Assembly (NCBI GenBank): GCA_030760725.1
Contig: JASWHV010000011.1
Span: 19,943,501 to 20,007,500, forward strand
Length of the DNA stretch: 64,000 nt
Source of the DNA: Neostapfia colusana
Lineage: Eukaryota; Streptophyta; Magnoliopsida; Poales; Poaceae
Direction: 5' to 3'
Shown: positions 21,019 through 32,086 of the stretch, in pieces
How the letters are laid out: each line of letters opens with the position of its first letter
Numbering within the stretch: position 1 is the stretch's first letter
Notes under the pieces: generated by a model
Databases searched by the model: none
Seen by the model: only the letters and a program-made list of their open reading frames with translations
Told to the model about the DNA's origin: nothing
Program-made: the position numbers and the translations under genes

Positions 21019-22085
21019 TTTCCAGGTTCACCATGAGGTATACTTGTGTGCCCTTTAGATTTATTTTGTTCCAGTCCTATCATCCACAAAAAGCCACAAA
21101 AAAATTTTAGTTTCCCTGACCTACAACCCCCGCTCAACCTTTTGCACAATTTAGTTTCGAAGTCCATAGTTCTGAGTTCGTGTCCTAGGTTGAGTCTGGT
21201 TGCTGGTTTAGATTTGTTTTGGTTCAGTTTTGTTTCTTCCATCCGCTGCCATCTACAAAAGACCAATCTACAAAAAAATTCCATCCACCGATTCGTTTCT
21301 GTTGCAGTTTCCACCACCACCAAAACCTGATTCAAGGTATCCTCCTTAAAACGGGCATAACTTTCGCTCGTAATTCCGATTGGGGCGCATTTTTTTCCCT
21401 CAAAGGTCTTGAAAAAGTCCACATACGACGTTTTAAAAAAAAAATTAAAAAAAATTAAGAAGGCCCTCGTTTCGAACTCCGAAGTTCCAGCACCAGTTTT
21501 TCCAATCGCTCATGAATTTGTGCCGATCTCATCTTTCATCGGTTTGAGCTAATACTTGGTGCTGTTTCTATTCTTGTGCCCCTGGTTGAGAAAAAATATC
21601 AAAAAAAGAGAAAAAAATTTTGATTTCTACTGCTTCAAGACAAAAACAGGAGGCTAAGGGGTGTGCTATTTCTGTGCGAGTGCTGGATACTTGCTGATAT
21701 TATCCTAGTTGTTCATCATCATTCATCCTTGTCCTTGCTTGTTGCCACAACTGTTCTAATACATTCTTAGGCCAGCAACTAGGTGAAATTCTTTGGACAC
21801 TTATTCAGCATTGCTATCTGTTACTAACTTGTGTGCCACATACATATACTGCATTTGAGCCTTCCAGGCTCCACCTTCTCTCGAGCAGAACAGGTAACCT
21901 TTTGCAATCACACCCACTCTCTGCTTGCTTCACATCGGTCACTATTGGCCACGTGCAGTGCTGGTAAGAAACTTGTAAGAGCGGGGTAAGACGCATCTTA
22001 CTGACCGATTTTCTACCCACTTTGGAGAGCGTAGTAATAGGGTTCTTCACGATCTTTTTGTCTTCGTTTCTGTTTTGTACTAACA
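21019..22085 (+). other. Untranslated leader of element C
   Basis: About 1.07 kb between primer site and gag start, with A-rich and T-rich runs and no credible ORF. It presumably carries packaging signals; none is identifiable by eye. Confidence 0.55.
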
Positions 22086-23927
22086 ATGACAGGAAAGAAG
22101 ACTATGGATAAGACCTCTGGTTCTACACCTCCGGATGATGATGAGTATGTGTCCCATATGGAACTAAAGGACATGATGCGGGCAATGACCGAAGCTTTCA
22201 ACATTTACCAGACCACTACAGCAGCCACCTTTCAGAGGCTCCATACAAGTGTTGCTGGTCTGACCACACGGTTGGAAGAGATGGAGACTCGTCTTCCCCA
22301 ACAAGCTACACCCTCTATCATCCTTGATGGTGATGCACATGCTCACTATGACACAGAGGATGACTTCAATAACGATGAGGTTGATGCACAGCAGCGCCGT
22401 CGCCCTCGACGAAATCGTCAAGCTATGGGAGGTAGACCTCGTCCTCATGCTCCTGAACAAGATAATGATCCTTATGCTAAGATTAAGTTTTCTATTCCAA
22501 CATTTTATGGATCTTATGATGCTGAGATTTACTTTGATTGGGAGATGACGGTAGAACAAAAATTTAGCACTCATCTTGTTCCTGAGCGACATAGAGTTAG
22601 ACAAGCCACTAGTGAGTTTAAAGATTTTGCTATAATTTGGTGGAATAAACTTGTCAATACACGTAATGCACCACAGACATGGGCTGTGTTAAAAGAAGAG
22701 ATGCGTGCTAGGTTTGTTCCTCCATATAGACGTGATCTTCTTAAGAAATTGCAACGCTTTGATCAGGGTGACATGACTGTCCAAGAGTACTACCAAGATT
22801 TGCAGAAAGGTATGCTTCGTTGTGGGGTAGTTGAGGATCAGGAAGACCAAATTGTTAGGTTTTATGGGGGCTTGCGGCATGAGATCCAGGACATAGTTGA
22901 CTACAAGGAATATCATTCTATTCAACGTTTATTTCAACTTGCTATGATAGAAGAAAAAGAAGTGCAGAGTCGCCAACAGCAGCGGCAGAACAACACCTTC
23001 ACGCCAAGACAATTTCCGGTGCCATCCAAAGCAGCGCCCTCCTCGAGCGTACGTGCTTGTACACCACCCTCCACGGGTGTTGTACGCAGCAGCATCGCAC
23101 CTTCTACATCACGGGGACAAGATAACAGCAAGTCCCAGATGCCTCCAGGTGTTGCAGCAAAAGCGGCTGCACCCAACACTTCGACAAGTCGCAGCTCCGA
23201 CATCAAGTGCCACCGCTGCCAGGGACTTGGCCATAAGCAACGAGATTGCCCCAGCAAACGGGTGATCATTGCCACTGCTGATGGTGGGTATGTTAGTGCT
23301 TCTGATATTGAAGATGAAAATATTATTGCAACTAACATTTCAGGTTCGGATGATGGTGCTGAGGAGGTTCTTGGTACATCTGCGACAAACAACTATAGGA
23401 CTTTGATTGTGCAGCGAGCTTTGAGTGCCAAGGTTCGAGAGGACGACAACCGCCAACGTCACAACCTTTTCAACATGTTTCTCGTCGTCAAGGACTGCCG
23501 TGTACATACCATCATTGATGGTGGTAGCTGCAACAATTTGGTGAATGTTGAGGTGGTCAAGAAGCTTGGCTTGACCACACGAGAACATCCCCACCCTTAT
23601 CACATTCAATGGTTTAACAACAATGGTAAGGTTAAGGTAACACAAACAGCAAGGATACATGTTTCCATTGGTTCTTATCATAATTTTGCTGATTTTGATG
23701 TGGTACCTATGGATGCTTGTTCTCTTTTGTTGGGACGTCCTTGGGAGTTTGATACTGATGCTATTCACCATGGTCGATCTAATAAATATACTCTCATGCA
23801 TAAGGGCAAGAAAATTGTGTTGCTTCCTATGAGTCCCACTGAAATTGTACATTTGAGCAGGAGAAAAAGAATAATGCTAAGCAAAAGGGTGTTTTCAATT
23901 CTGAAATTCAGCAACCTATTAAGTTGA
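22086..23927 (+). CDS. gag: Element C gag-protease ORF (613 aa), CRM-like
   Basis: Open from ATG at 22086. It shows a hydrophilic N-terminus with a coiled-coil-like stretch (residues ~20-65), the retrotransposon gag domain (~130-300: IKFSIPTFYGSYDAEIYF, WWNKLVNTR, EYYQDLQKGMLR), a Ser/Thr/Pro-rich linker, and a CCHC zinc knuckle CHRCQGLGHKQRDC starting at Cys375. A retropepsin-like domain with active-site Asp478 (IIDGGSCNNLV) follows. Gag packages element RNA; the protease processes the polyprotein. The frame leaves the pol frame near 23850-23880, after which the last ~20 residues are out-of-frame text. This is a mutation rather than programmed frameshifting, since the clade normally has one continuous ORF. 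Confidence 0.88.
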   Translation: MTGKKTMDKTSGSTPPDDDEYVSHMELKDMMRAMTEAFNIYQTTTAATFQRLHTSVAGLTTRLEEMETRLPQQATPSIILDGDAHAHYDTEDDFNNDEVDAQQRRRPRRNRQAMGGRPRPHAPEQDNDPYAKIKFSIPTFYGSYDAEIYFDWEMTVEQKFSTHLVPERHRVRQATSEFKDFAIIWWNKLVNTRNAPQTWAVLKEEMRARFVPPYRRDLLKKLQRFDQGDMTVQEYYQDLQKGMLRCGVVEDQEDQIVRFYGGLRHEIQDIVDYKEYHSIQRLFQLAMIEEKEVQSRQQQRQNNTFTPRQFPVPSKAAPSSSVRACTPPSTGVVRSSIAPSTSRGQDNSKSQMPPGVAAKAAAPNTSTSRSSDIKCHRCQGLGHKQRDCPSKRVIIATADGGYVSASDIEDENIIATNISGSDDGAEEVLGTSATNNYRTLIVQRALSAKVREDDNRQRHNLFNMFLVVKDCRVHTIIDGGSCNNLVNVEVVKKLGLTTREHPHPYHIQWFNNNGKVKVTQTARIHVSIGSYHNFADFDVVPMDACSLLLGRPWEFDTDAIHHGRSNKYTLMHKGKKIVLLPMSPTEIVHLSRRKRIMLSKRVFSILKFSNLLS

Positions 23928-25557
23928 AAAATCCTATTTTGCTTGCAACTAAATCTGATGTTGATGATTTATATGCCTCTAATGGAACTTTCTATATTTT
24001 AGTGTGCAAACATGCTTTATATTCCATTGAGGATACATCCATTGTCTTGCCACCTGCTGTTGCTAACATTTTGCAGGAGTATATGGATGTTTTTCCATCA
24101 GAGATACCCCCTGGATTACCACCTGTGCGAGGCGTTGAGCACAAGATTGATTTGGTTCCAGGGCGAGGTTGCCAAACCGTGCTGCCTACAGGACCAACCC
24201 CGACGAGACTAAGGAAATTCAGCGACAAGTCCAAGATCTTCTGGACCGCGGGTACATTCGTGAGAGTCTTAGTCCTTGTTCTGTTCCTGTTCTTTTGGTT
24301 CCAAAAAAAGATGGCACTTGGCGCATGTGTGTTGATTGTAGAGCCACCAATAACATTACCATTCGTTATCGCTATCCTATTCCTAGATTGGCTGAAATGC
24401 TTGATGAGTTGAGTGGTTCTGTTATTTTCTCTAAGATTGATTTGCGTAGTGGGTATCATCAGATTCGTATGGCTTTAGGTGATGAATGGAAAACTGCTTT
24501 TAAAACTAAATTCGGACTTTATGAATGGTTAGTCATGCCATTTGGTTTAACTAATGCGCCCAGCACTTTCATGAGGTTGATGAATGAGGTTTTACATGCT
24601 TTCATTGGTAAATTTTTGGTGGTTTACTTTGATGATATCCTTATTTACAGCAAGTCATATGATGAGCATCTTGAACATTTGCGTGTTGTTTTTAATGTCT
24701 TGCGCGATGCACGTTTATATGGTAACCTTGGGAAATGCACCTTTTGCACCGATCGTTTGCCTTTTCTTGGGTATGTTGTTACTTCGCAGGGCATTGAGGT
24801 GGACGAGGCAAAGAATTTTGCCATCACGAGCTGGCCACTTCTGACTACGGTCACACAGGTTCGGGGTTTTCTTGGTCTCGCAGGTTTCTACCGGCGTTTC
24901 GTGCGGGATTTCAGCACCATTGCGGCACCTCTCCACGATTTGACAAAGCATGGAGTGCCGTTTCGATGGGGACCAGAACAACAACAAGCTTTTGATGTTC
25001 TCAAGTCAAAGATCACATAAGCACCATTGCTGCAACTTCCTGATTTTGAGAAGACCTTCGAGCTTGAATGTGACGCGAGCGGCATTGGCATTGGAGGGGT
25101 GCTAATTCAAGGAGGTAAACCTGTTGCCTTCTTTACTAAAAAATTGCATGGGCCTTCGCCGAATTATTCTACATATGACAAAGAACTTTATGCTTTAGTG
25201 CGTGTCTTGCAAACTTGGCAACATTACCTATGGTCTAAAGAATTTGTCATACATTCAGATCATGAGTCTTTGAAGTATGTTAAAGGACAAGCTAATCTGA
25301 ACAAACGTCATGCTAAATGGATTGAGTTCATAGAATCGTTTCCTTACATCATTAAACATAAGAAAGGGAAAGAAAATGTGATTGCCGATGCTTTATCTAG
25401 ACGTTATACCATATTATCCCAACTTTCTCATAAAATCTTTGGTTTAGAAACCATAAAGAGGTTATATGCTACTGATTTGGACTTCAAAGATGCCTTTGAA
25501 AATTGTAGAGAGGGAAGAACGTGGCAAAAATTCCTGCTGCGTGAAGGCCTTCTCTAC
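23870..25557 (+). pseudogene. pol: Element C pol, first part: reverse transcriptase and RNase H
   Basis: It continues gag-protease in another frame (LLATKSDVDDLYASNGTFYIL, EYMDVFPSEIPPGLPP), changes frame again near 24165, then runs through RT: VPKKDGTWRMCVDCRATN, FSKIDLRSGYHQIR, FGLTNAPSTFMRLMN and the active site YFDD in VVYFDDILIYS. A TAA at 25018-25020 splits off RNase H (ECDASGIGIGGVLIQ, YDKELYALVRVLQTWQHYL, HSDHESLKYVKGQ, IADALSRR). Reading stops at 25557, where solo LTR B is inserted, and resumes at 40308. Two frameshifts, one stop and a 14.7-kb insertion make it inactive. Confidence 0.9.
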
Positions 25558-27363
25558 TGTCACACCTGGTTTCTCCGAAGAACAATCGAGTGAATACCAC
25601 ATGTATGCCAGGATCATTCTCTCATACATGTGATGACAAATAGTGAAGGACACTTGCCTTCTTCCTGATGCTCTCAGAATGGAAAGTCTTGGTCTTGGAA
25701 GGGGAGAACTTGCTCTGGGGCAGGTTCTACTCATGCCAATACACATAGCAAAAGAAATCAACAATCCATAAGACATAGTTCACACTTTCACTTCATGCAA
25801 ACCACACATACATACCTATGAAAGTCATTCACATTTCTAAGTGTTGTGGTTACTCTACATGTGTTGATTTTTGGCCTACATGAACTTTTAAACATATGTA
25901 TATGATTTCTAACTTTTGTATTCAGATTTCTGTTTGCACCCTATATATGAATTTCCAATTTGAACAATTTCCTTATATTTAATTAATACACCTCTTAGCA
26001 ACCAAGTTTGCATGAAAGCTAATTCCTACACCAAATAGGTTTTCAGATCTTCTACAAAACCCTAAATTGAAGCTTTTGGATTTGGAGAACTCATTTATCC
26101 TTTTCTAATTATGCATACTTATTTTCCTATATTTTCAGATTTATTTTCTATGCCAAACAGTGAACTTTATTATGAAAATAGTAAGACACATCGTCTAAAC
26201 AGAATAGGTTCTGATCTAAAATGTTCAATAATACATTTTTGAACTTCCTCTCTGATGTGGAACAAATTAAATTTATTTTACTAGTTTTTAGAATTATTTC
26301 CTAGCCTAAAATGTGTCTCTAGAGAAAATAAAAATGAGCAACACTTAGGCAGATTTCATTTCAGCCTAAAATCTATTTTTAACTCATTCTAAATTTTTCC
26401 AAGTGCTAGGAGAGTTTAAATTTGAATTTGCACATGTGTTTGCCTTACCTTTTAAATTTAAATCCTAGTCACATATTCAAATTTCTGAATTTAATATCAT
26501 ATAGGGTCAAAAGGTAAATCCACCCTACTGCAGGTTCTAATTTACTGTTTCCTAAATTTCCAGGGGTCTAACTACACATAACAGAGGGGTTTTCCTAATT
26601 TTTATTAAGTCTAGGGGTAAAACTGATTTTTAAATGAATTTACATGAATTTCTGAAAGTCCAGGGGCTAGATCAGAAGTTTCCGGGGCTAGCTCGTGTTT
26701 TCCGAGATCCCAAGGGGGTAGCGCGTAAGAATCCCAGCCTTTATAATGCGGGGCCGACGTGGACCATCCGATTTAAAACAGACGGCTCAGATTAGATCGC
26801 CGAACCGGTACGTGTCGGTTTTATTTCTACCGTGCGATTTAAAATAGACGGCCCTAAAGGGGCCACGTCGCCCTGGCCATGCGAGGGTGGCGCTGCCCGG
26901 CGGCGGGCGGCGGTGGGGGCGGCGATCTCGCCGGAGATCTTCGGGTTTTCGTCTATACTACCTAAAACTTGGATTTCTTGGCATAGAACGGTAGAGGGGA
27001 GGTCGGGGATCTAACCTCGGGGTTTTTCTTGAGCTCGGAGGCCCTGGAAGGTGGTCGGCGGCGAGGTCCGAGATAAAAACGCGGCGGTGCTCGCCGGAGC
27101 TGCGTGTAGAGTGCAAAACACAGGGTTTTCTTCAACTGCGTGACTCTGCGGAGGTGGTGGAACATGATCAGCGCGTTAGATCAGGAAGTCCGAGCAAGAA
27201 TCGAAGGAAAACGGTGATAGAAGTTTCGGTTCTCACCGGAGAGAAAGGTGGAGTGGCGCTGGGGAATTCGGCGAGTTTCCTTGCGTGAATTGCATGAGGA
27301 GAGGCGGCGGAGGATCGGTTTGGATAAGTAGCAGCGTCCGGGGCCGAAGATCAGGCTGGGGGC

Positions 27364-30300
27364 TGTAACACCCCAAAACCTGTTAAGAGGGGAATTTAAA
27401 AATTTTTGGGCGTACTGCATGTGGTGCAGAAATTCAAATTCAAATTGGAATTCAAATTCAACTCAAAATAGAAAAGAAAACAAAAAATAAAAAGAAAAAA
27501 AAACAAAACCCCCGGCCAGTGGGCCGAAACCCACCAGCCGGCCCACCCGCCCCGCGCCAGCCCGCAGCCGCGCGCTCCCCTCTCTCTCTCACTGACACGC
27601 GGGACCTGCGTGTCATCCCTCACTTCCCGCTCACGCCAACAGCCGGACTCCTCCGCGGGCGCCCGATCGAAACCGACTCCGGAAATCCGCGTCCCCAGCC
27701 CGACTCCCGGTCCTGGACGACTCCGGCTCAGTCCAAACAGACACGCCGCCCTCCCTCGTCTATAAAAAGGCCGGCATCGCCCCGTTTTTCCCCCACGATC
27801 GGCTGTTTTTCCTCCCGGTGAGAACCGAAGCTCCGATCACCGTTTTCTCTCGATCTCTGCTCAGATTTTCTGATCTAACGCGCCGATCGTGTTCTACCGC
27901 CTCCGGGGAATCACGCAGGTGCAGAAGACTCGGTGGTTTGTGCTCTAGGCACAGCTCCGACGAGCACCGCAGCGATTCCATCTCGGACCTCGTCGCCGAC
28001 CGCCTTCCAGGACCTCCGAGCTCAAGAAAAACCCCGAGGTGAGATCCCCGACCTCCCCTCTACCGATCTATGCCATGGAATCCCTGTTTTAGGAAGAATA
28101 GACGAAGATCCGAAGTTTTCCGGTGAGATCGCCGCCTCCCGCCGCCGCGCGCCGCCAGGCAGCGCCGCCCGCGCATGGTCAGAGCGACGTGGCCGCTTAT
28201 GCGCCGTCTATTTTAAATCGCACGGTAGAATTAAAACCCGCGCGTACCGGTTAGATGATCTAATCTGAGCCGTCCACTTTAAATCGGACGGTCCACATCA
28301 GCCCCACATTATAAATGTCGGGATTCTTACGCGCTACCCCCTGGGGATCTCGGAAAACACGAGCTAGCCCCGGAAACTTCTGATCTAGCCCCTGGAACTT
28401 CAGAAATTCATGTAAATTCATTTTAAAATCAGTTTTAGCCCCTGGACTTAATAAAAATTAGGAAAACCCCTCTGTTATGTGTAGTTAGACACCTGGAAAT
28501 TTATGAAATAATATAATTGACCCTGTAGTGGGGTGAGTTTACCTTTTTAACCCTATATGATATTAAATTTAGGAATTTGAATATGTGATTAGGATTTAAA
28601 ATTTAAAAGGTGAGGCAAACACATTGTAAATTTAAATTTAAACTCTCCTAGCACTTGGAAAACTTTAGAATGAGTTAAAAATAGATCTTAAGCTGAAATG
28701 AATCTGTCTAGTTGACTGTTCATATTTATTAGTTATAGAAACATATTTTAGGCTAGGAAATAATTATGAAAATTGGTAAAATAAATTTAAGTTAGTTCAC
28801 ATCAGAGGAGAAGTTCCAAAATATATTATTTAATATTTTAGATCAGAACCTATTCTGTTTAGATGATATGCCCTATTATTTAATATTAAAACTCACTTTT
28901 AGGCATAGACAATAAATCTGGAAACTATAGGAAAATAGGAATGCATAACTAGAAAATGATAAATGAAGTCTTCAAATCCAAAGAAATCAGTTTAAGATTT
29001 GGTAGAAGATCTGAAAACCCATTTGGGAGTAGGAAATTACCTTCCATGCAAACTTGGTAGCTAAAGAGTGTATTAAAGAATTTGTTTAAATTTGAAATTC
29101 ATACATACTGTGCAAACAGAAATCTGAATACAAAAGTTAGAAATCTTATACATATGTTTAAAAGTGCATGTAGGCTAAAAATCAACACATGTAGAGTAAC
29201 CACAACACTTAGAGATGTGAATGATTATCATATGCATGTATGTGTGCAGTAAAAGTGTGAACTATGTCTTATGGATTGTTGTTTTCTTTTGCTATGTGTG
29301 TTGGCATGAGTAGAACCTGCCCCAGAGCAAGTTCTTTCCTTCCAAGATCAAGACTTTCCATTCCCAGAGCAGCAGGAAGAAGGCAAGTGTCCTTGACCAC
29401 TTTGATCCTATACTAGGATGTGTAGATAGAATTATTTGCATTGTCAATTGAAATATGGAACCCATGCTAGGAAGTTTCACTAGAATTGCATTACCTTGTT
29501 TCCTTGTAGCTTGAGTTGGGATTTGTTTTATCATGTCAATCATTCATACTTATGCTTAGCCATGCTTAGAATGGAATAAGTGCGATATGAGATCATCAAT
29601 TTATTTACCTTACTCTTGAATGAGATACTATAAGTTATGTAGAGGTAGGGATTGAAGTAAGTTGGATGATTTGGTTGGTGCTGGGTGCACGAGACTCGGG
29701 TTTGTGTTTAGTACTTGCCTGGATCCTAAGGACCGGTTCATGGAACATGTAACCTGGCTTTACCGTGCCAACCACATGCTGAGATGGGGCAGCTTGACCA
29801 GTTAATTAGGTGTATCCCTGGCGTAGTATGGGTGTATTGGATGGTGCGGGGAATAGGTGTCAGCTGGACTACCATATGAACCGCAAGGCTCAAGAGGGAG
29901 CCACTGCAGCGGGGTTGGAGCCTCTTGTATGCTGTTAGGGGTGAAACCTCAGTGGGCCCACGCTCGTCAGGAATCCCTTTGTAAAGACTTCGTAGTGATC
30001 TCCTGGCTACACACCTGGGAAGTGTGAATGTGGTTCGTAGCCACTGGCATAATGGAGGTTATTTTAGTCCACCCGGCAATAGGGGATGAAATCACTACAT
30101 GTGGGTATAGTGGTGCAAACTCTGCAGAGTCAAAACTGTCATGACAGCCGTGCTCACGGTCAAGAGCGACTTGGACTTATTCATGATTAGAGGATGATGA
30201 CTTTGGAAGTTGTGGATGTTAAGCGGGGAGCTTAACATTGGAAATGATGTTATGGTTATTTGATTATGATGAAGGGTTGGGAGATTGGGACCATTTCACC

Positions 30301-30775
30301 TATGTAGTAATGTAGGTGCTTAATAAGCTAAGGTGATATGTATTAATTGCGTAGTGCTTTAACCATAAGTTCAACCTCTCCTTGCTCTAGCCATGCATGA
30401 CATAATCTTTCCCACACTTGCTGAGTACCAACGGTACTCAACCTTGCATATTTGTTGGTTTAAATTGCTGCTCAGGTCAAGGGGATGAGGTGGTGTTTAA
30501 TGATCAAGACTTCGGACCCGAAGAAGGATTCTAGGTTCATTGAGTCCCCCGGGCAACGCCTGTGACGGAGCCCACAAGATAATATTCCGCTGCTATTTTT
30601 TTGTTATGAACTTATTATCGTCTATCGAGACATGTGCTATGTAAGACTTATTTATATTCGACACCTGGCTTGTAATAAATGATGCTTCACTATTTGTCAT
30701 CACATGTATGAGAAAATGATCCTGGCATACATGTGATATTCACTCGGTTGTTCTTCGGAGAAACCGGGTGTGACA
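27364..30775 (+). repeat. 5' LTR of element A (3412 bp)
   Basis: TGTAACACCCC to GGGTGTGACA. A TATA box at 27761 puts the start of transcription only ~0.43 kb into the LTR, leaving ~3 kb as R/U5. A donor-like GAGGTGAGATC lies at 28036-28046. The conserved block 29640-30720 includes the palindrome CTGTCATGACAG at 30136-30147. No real ORF inside. Confidence 0.93.
27761..27769 (+). promoter_or_regulatory. TATA box of the A 5' LTR
   Basis: TATAAAAAGG in a GC-rich setting. The same box is at 36952 in the 3' LTR and, on the minus strand, near 45803 and 54634. Confidence 0.75.
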
Positions 30776-30779
30776 GAAG

Positions 30780-30796
30780 TGGTATCAGAGCCAAGG
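30780..30796 (+). promoter_or_regulatory. Primer binding site of element A
   Basis: TGGTATCAGAGCCAAGG, 4 bp after the LTR, complementary to initiator Met-tRNA. Leader sequence without ORFs follows to 30995. Confidence 0.93.
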
Positions 30797-30995
30797 TTGC
30801 CCGTAGGAACGTGGACCTAGGTAGAAATGGACGTAGTTAAGGACCCTATTTTCTTAAAAACTATTTTACAAAGGTGTGGGTTGAAAAGTGTTATTTAATG
30901 GGCCACTTTATTCATCTTACCCCAAATTTTATTCAAAATAGGACTTTTTTTTAAAAAATCTTATCTAACTTAATTTTAAATGCTTTATGTTTTAG

Positions 30996-31766
30996 ATGGT
31001 TCGCATGATCCGCACCGCTCGGAAGTCCACCGGAGGGAGAGTTCCCGTAGTTGCCCTTGCCCTGAGAGAGGAGAACCGTCCGGTGACGTACCTCTCCTAC
31101 GGATTGGTAGTAGGAGGCTTCTTGCGTCGTATTCGACGCATGTTCCAAGCCGCCGGCAATACAGGCAAGCTAATCATACACTACAGCTCCACATGGACCA
31201 TCTGTGAGAAGCGGGAAGAATGGAGTTCAGAAATGAGGATTATCCATGAAAATCAGCTGCTTAAGATCCACCGCTCTCCAGCTTGTCGAGCGACACAGGT
31301 CGATGCGGAGAAGGATGTCACCTGGGAGGCCATGACCTGCCAGAGTCACATCTACCGTCGCCTCCTGGACAGGACTGAGTACATATATGTCCTCCAGCGT
31401 GAGAGTGGTACAACGGAGTACAAGTACCCGCCAGTGCAGCAGGGGACTTCCCATGAGCACATGGACTTGTGCTTGGAGGATGCTGCTATGCTCTGTACTC
31501 GACTGCAGGAGTGTCAAGAGGAGCTTCAGGATGTACGTGACACCCTGAAGGAGACTGAGGCGTTGCTTCGAGCAAGCTTGATGGCGAGAGAAAGAGGAGA
31601 TGGGAATGAACTATGTGTCACCGTGAATGACACATGGACTCCTGACTCCCCAGATCGCCGGGCGAGTAGGCTTCGCCGCACTTCTCCACCAGCAGCCTCT
31701 GCACCCAAAGCGGAGTCAGAGGGTAGCCGCAATAATGAGGAAGATCCCGAGGAGACAGCTCAGTGA
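30996..31766 (+). CDS. Pre-gag ORF of element A (256 aa), candidate histone-H3-tail mimic
   Basis: An intact ORF between leader and gag. The ATG directly follows a splice-acceptor-like TTTATGTTTTAG. Residues 1-17 read MVRMIRTARKSTGGRVP, whose TARKSTGG (7-14) equals residues 6-13 of histone H3 around Lys9. Then come a middle region without recognised domain (30-135), a predicted coiled coil (about 155-200, RLQECQEELQDVRDTLKETE), a basic patch RRASRLRR (221-228) and an acidic tail. Broken homologues lie in D (51790-50948) and F (60643-59864), so it belongs to the family. Around the motif A and F differ only at synonymous sites (three seen), suggesting selection on the protein. Extra ORFs are known in plant Ty3/gypsy elements; the role of this one is unknown to me. 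Not Gag: no zinc knuckle. Confidence 0.82.
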   Translation: MVRMIRTARKSTGGRVPVVALALREENRPVTYLSYGLVVGGFLRRIRRMFQAAGNTGKLIIHYSSTWTICEKREEWSSEMRIIHENQLLKIHRSPACRATQVDAEKDVTWEAMTCQSHIYRRLLDRTEYIYVLQRESGTTEYKYPPVQQGTSHEHMDLCLEDAAMLCTRLQECQEELQDVRDTLKETEALLRASLMARERGDGNELCVTVNDTWTPDSPDRRASRLRRTSPPAASAPKAESEGSRNNEEDPEETAQ

Positions 31767-32086
31767 TACGAGTTGTGTAGAGTCCTTCCCCATAGTTCAT
31801 CAAGTTATCGAGTAGGCGAGTCAATACCTTAGTTAATGGTGTGTTAATGTGCGGTGTGTGACGTGAGATGTGGAAGCCATGGGCAATTGTCCACAACCTC
31901 GTCTTTAGGTTGCTTTGCTTTGATGTGTGAACCCCTATGAAATTTAAAGTGCATTTATTTTTGCGTGAGACATGAACCCTCAGAAAATATAAATACAACA
32001 AGGTCCCAAAATTTTAAAGTTTAAACAAGTAAAATTTGTAAGTTAATACGTAATGATCTAAATTGACATTTGGTTGATCATGATAG
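31767..32086 (+). other. Spacer between pre-gag ORF and gag of element A
   Basis: About 320 bp, AT-rich, no ORF. It ends TTGATCATGATAG just before the gag ATG. The same spacer occurs in D and F. Confidence 0.6.

Noticed and set aside
22086..25557. Programmed gag/pol frameshift in element C
   Set aside because: CRM-type elements normally have one continuous ORF; there are two frame changes plus a stop, better explained by decay.
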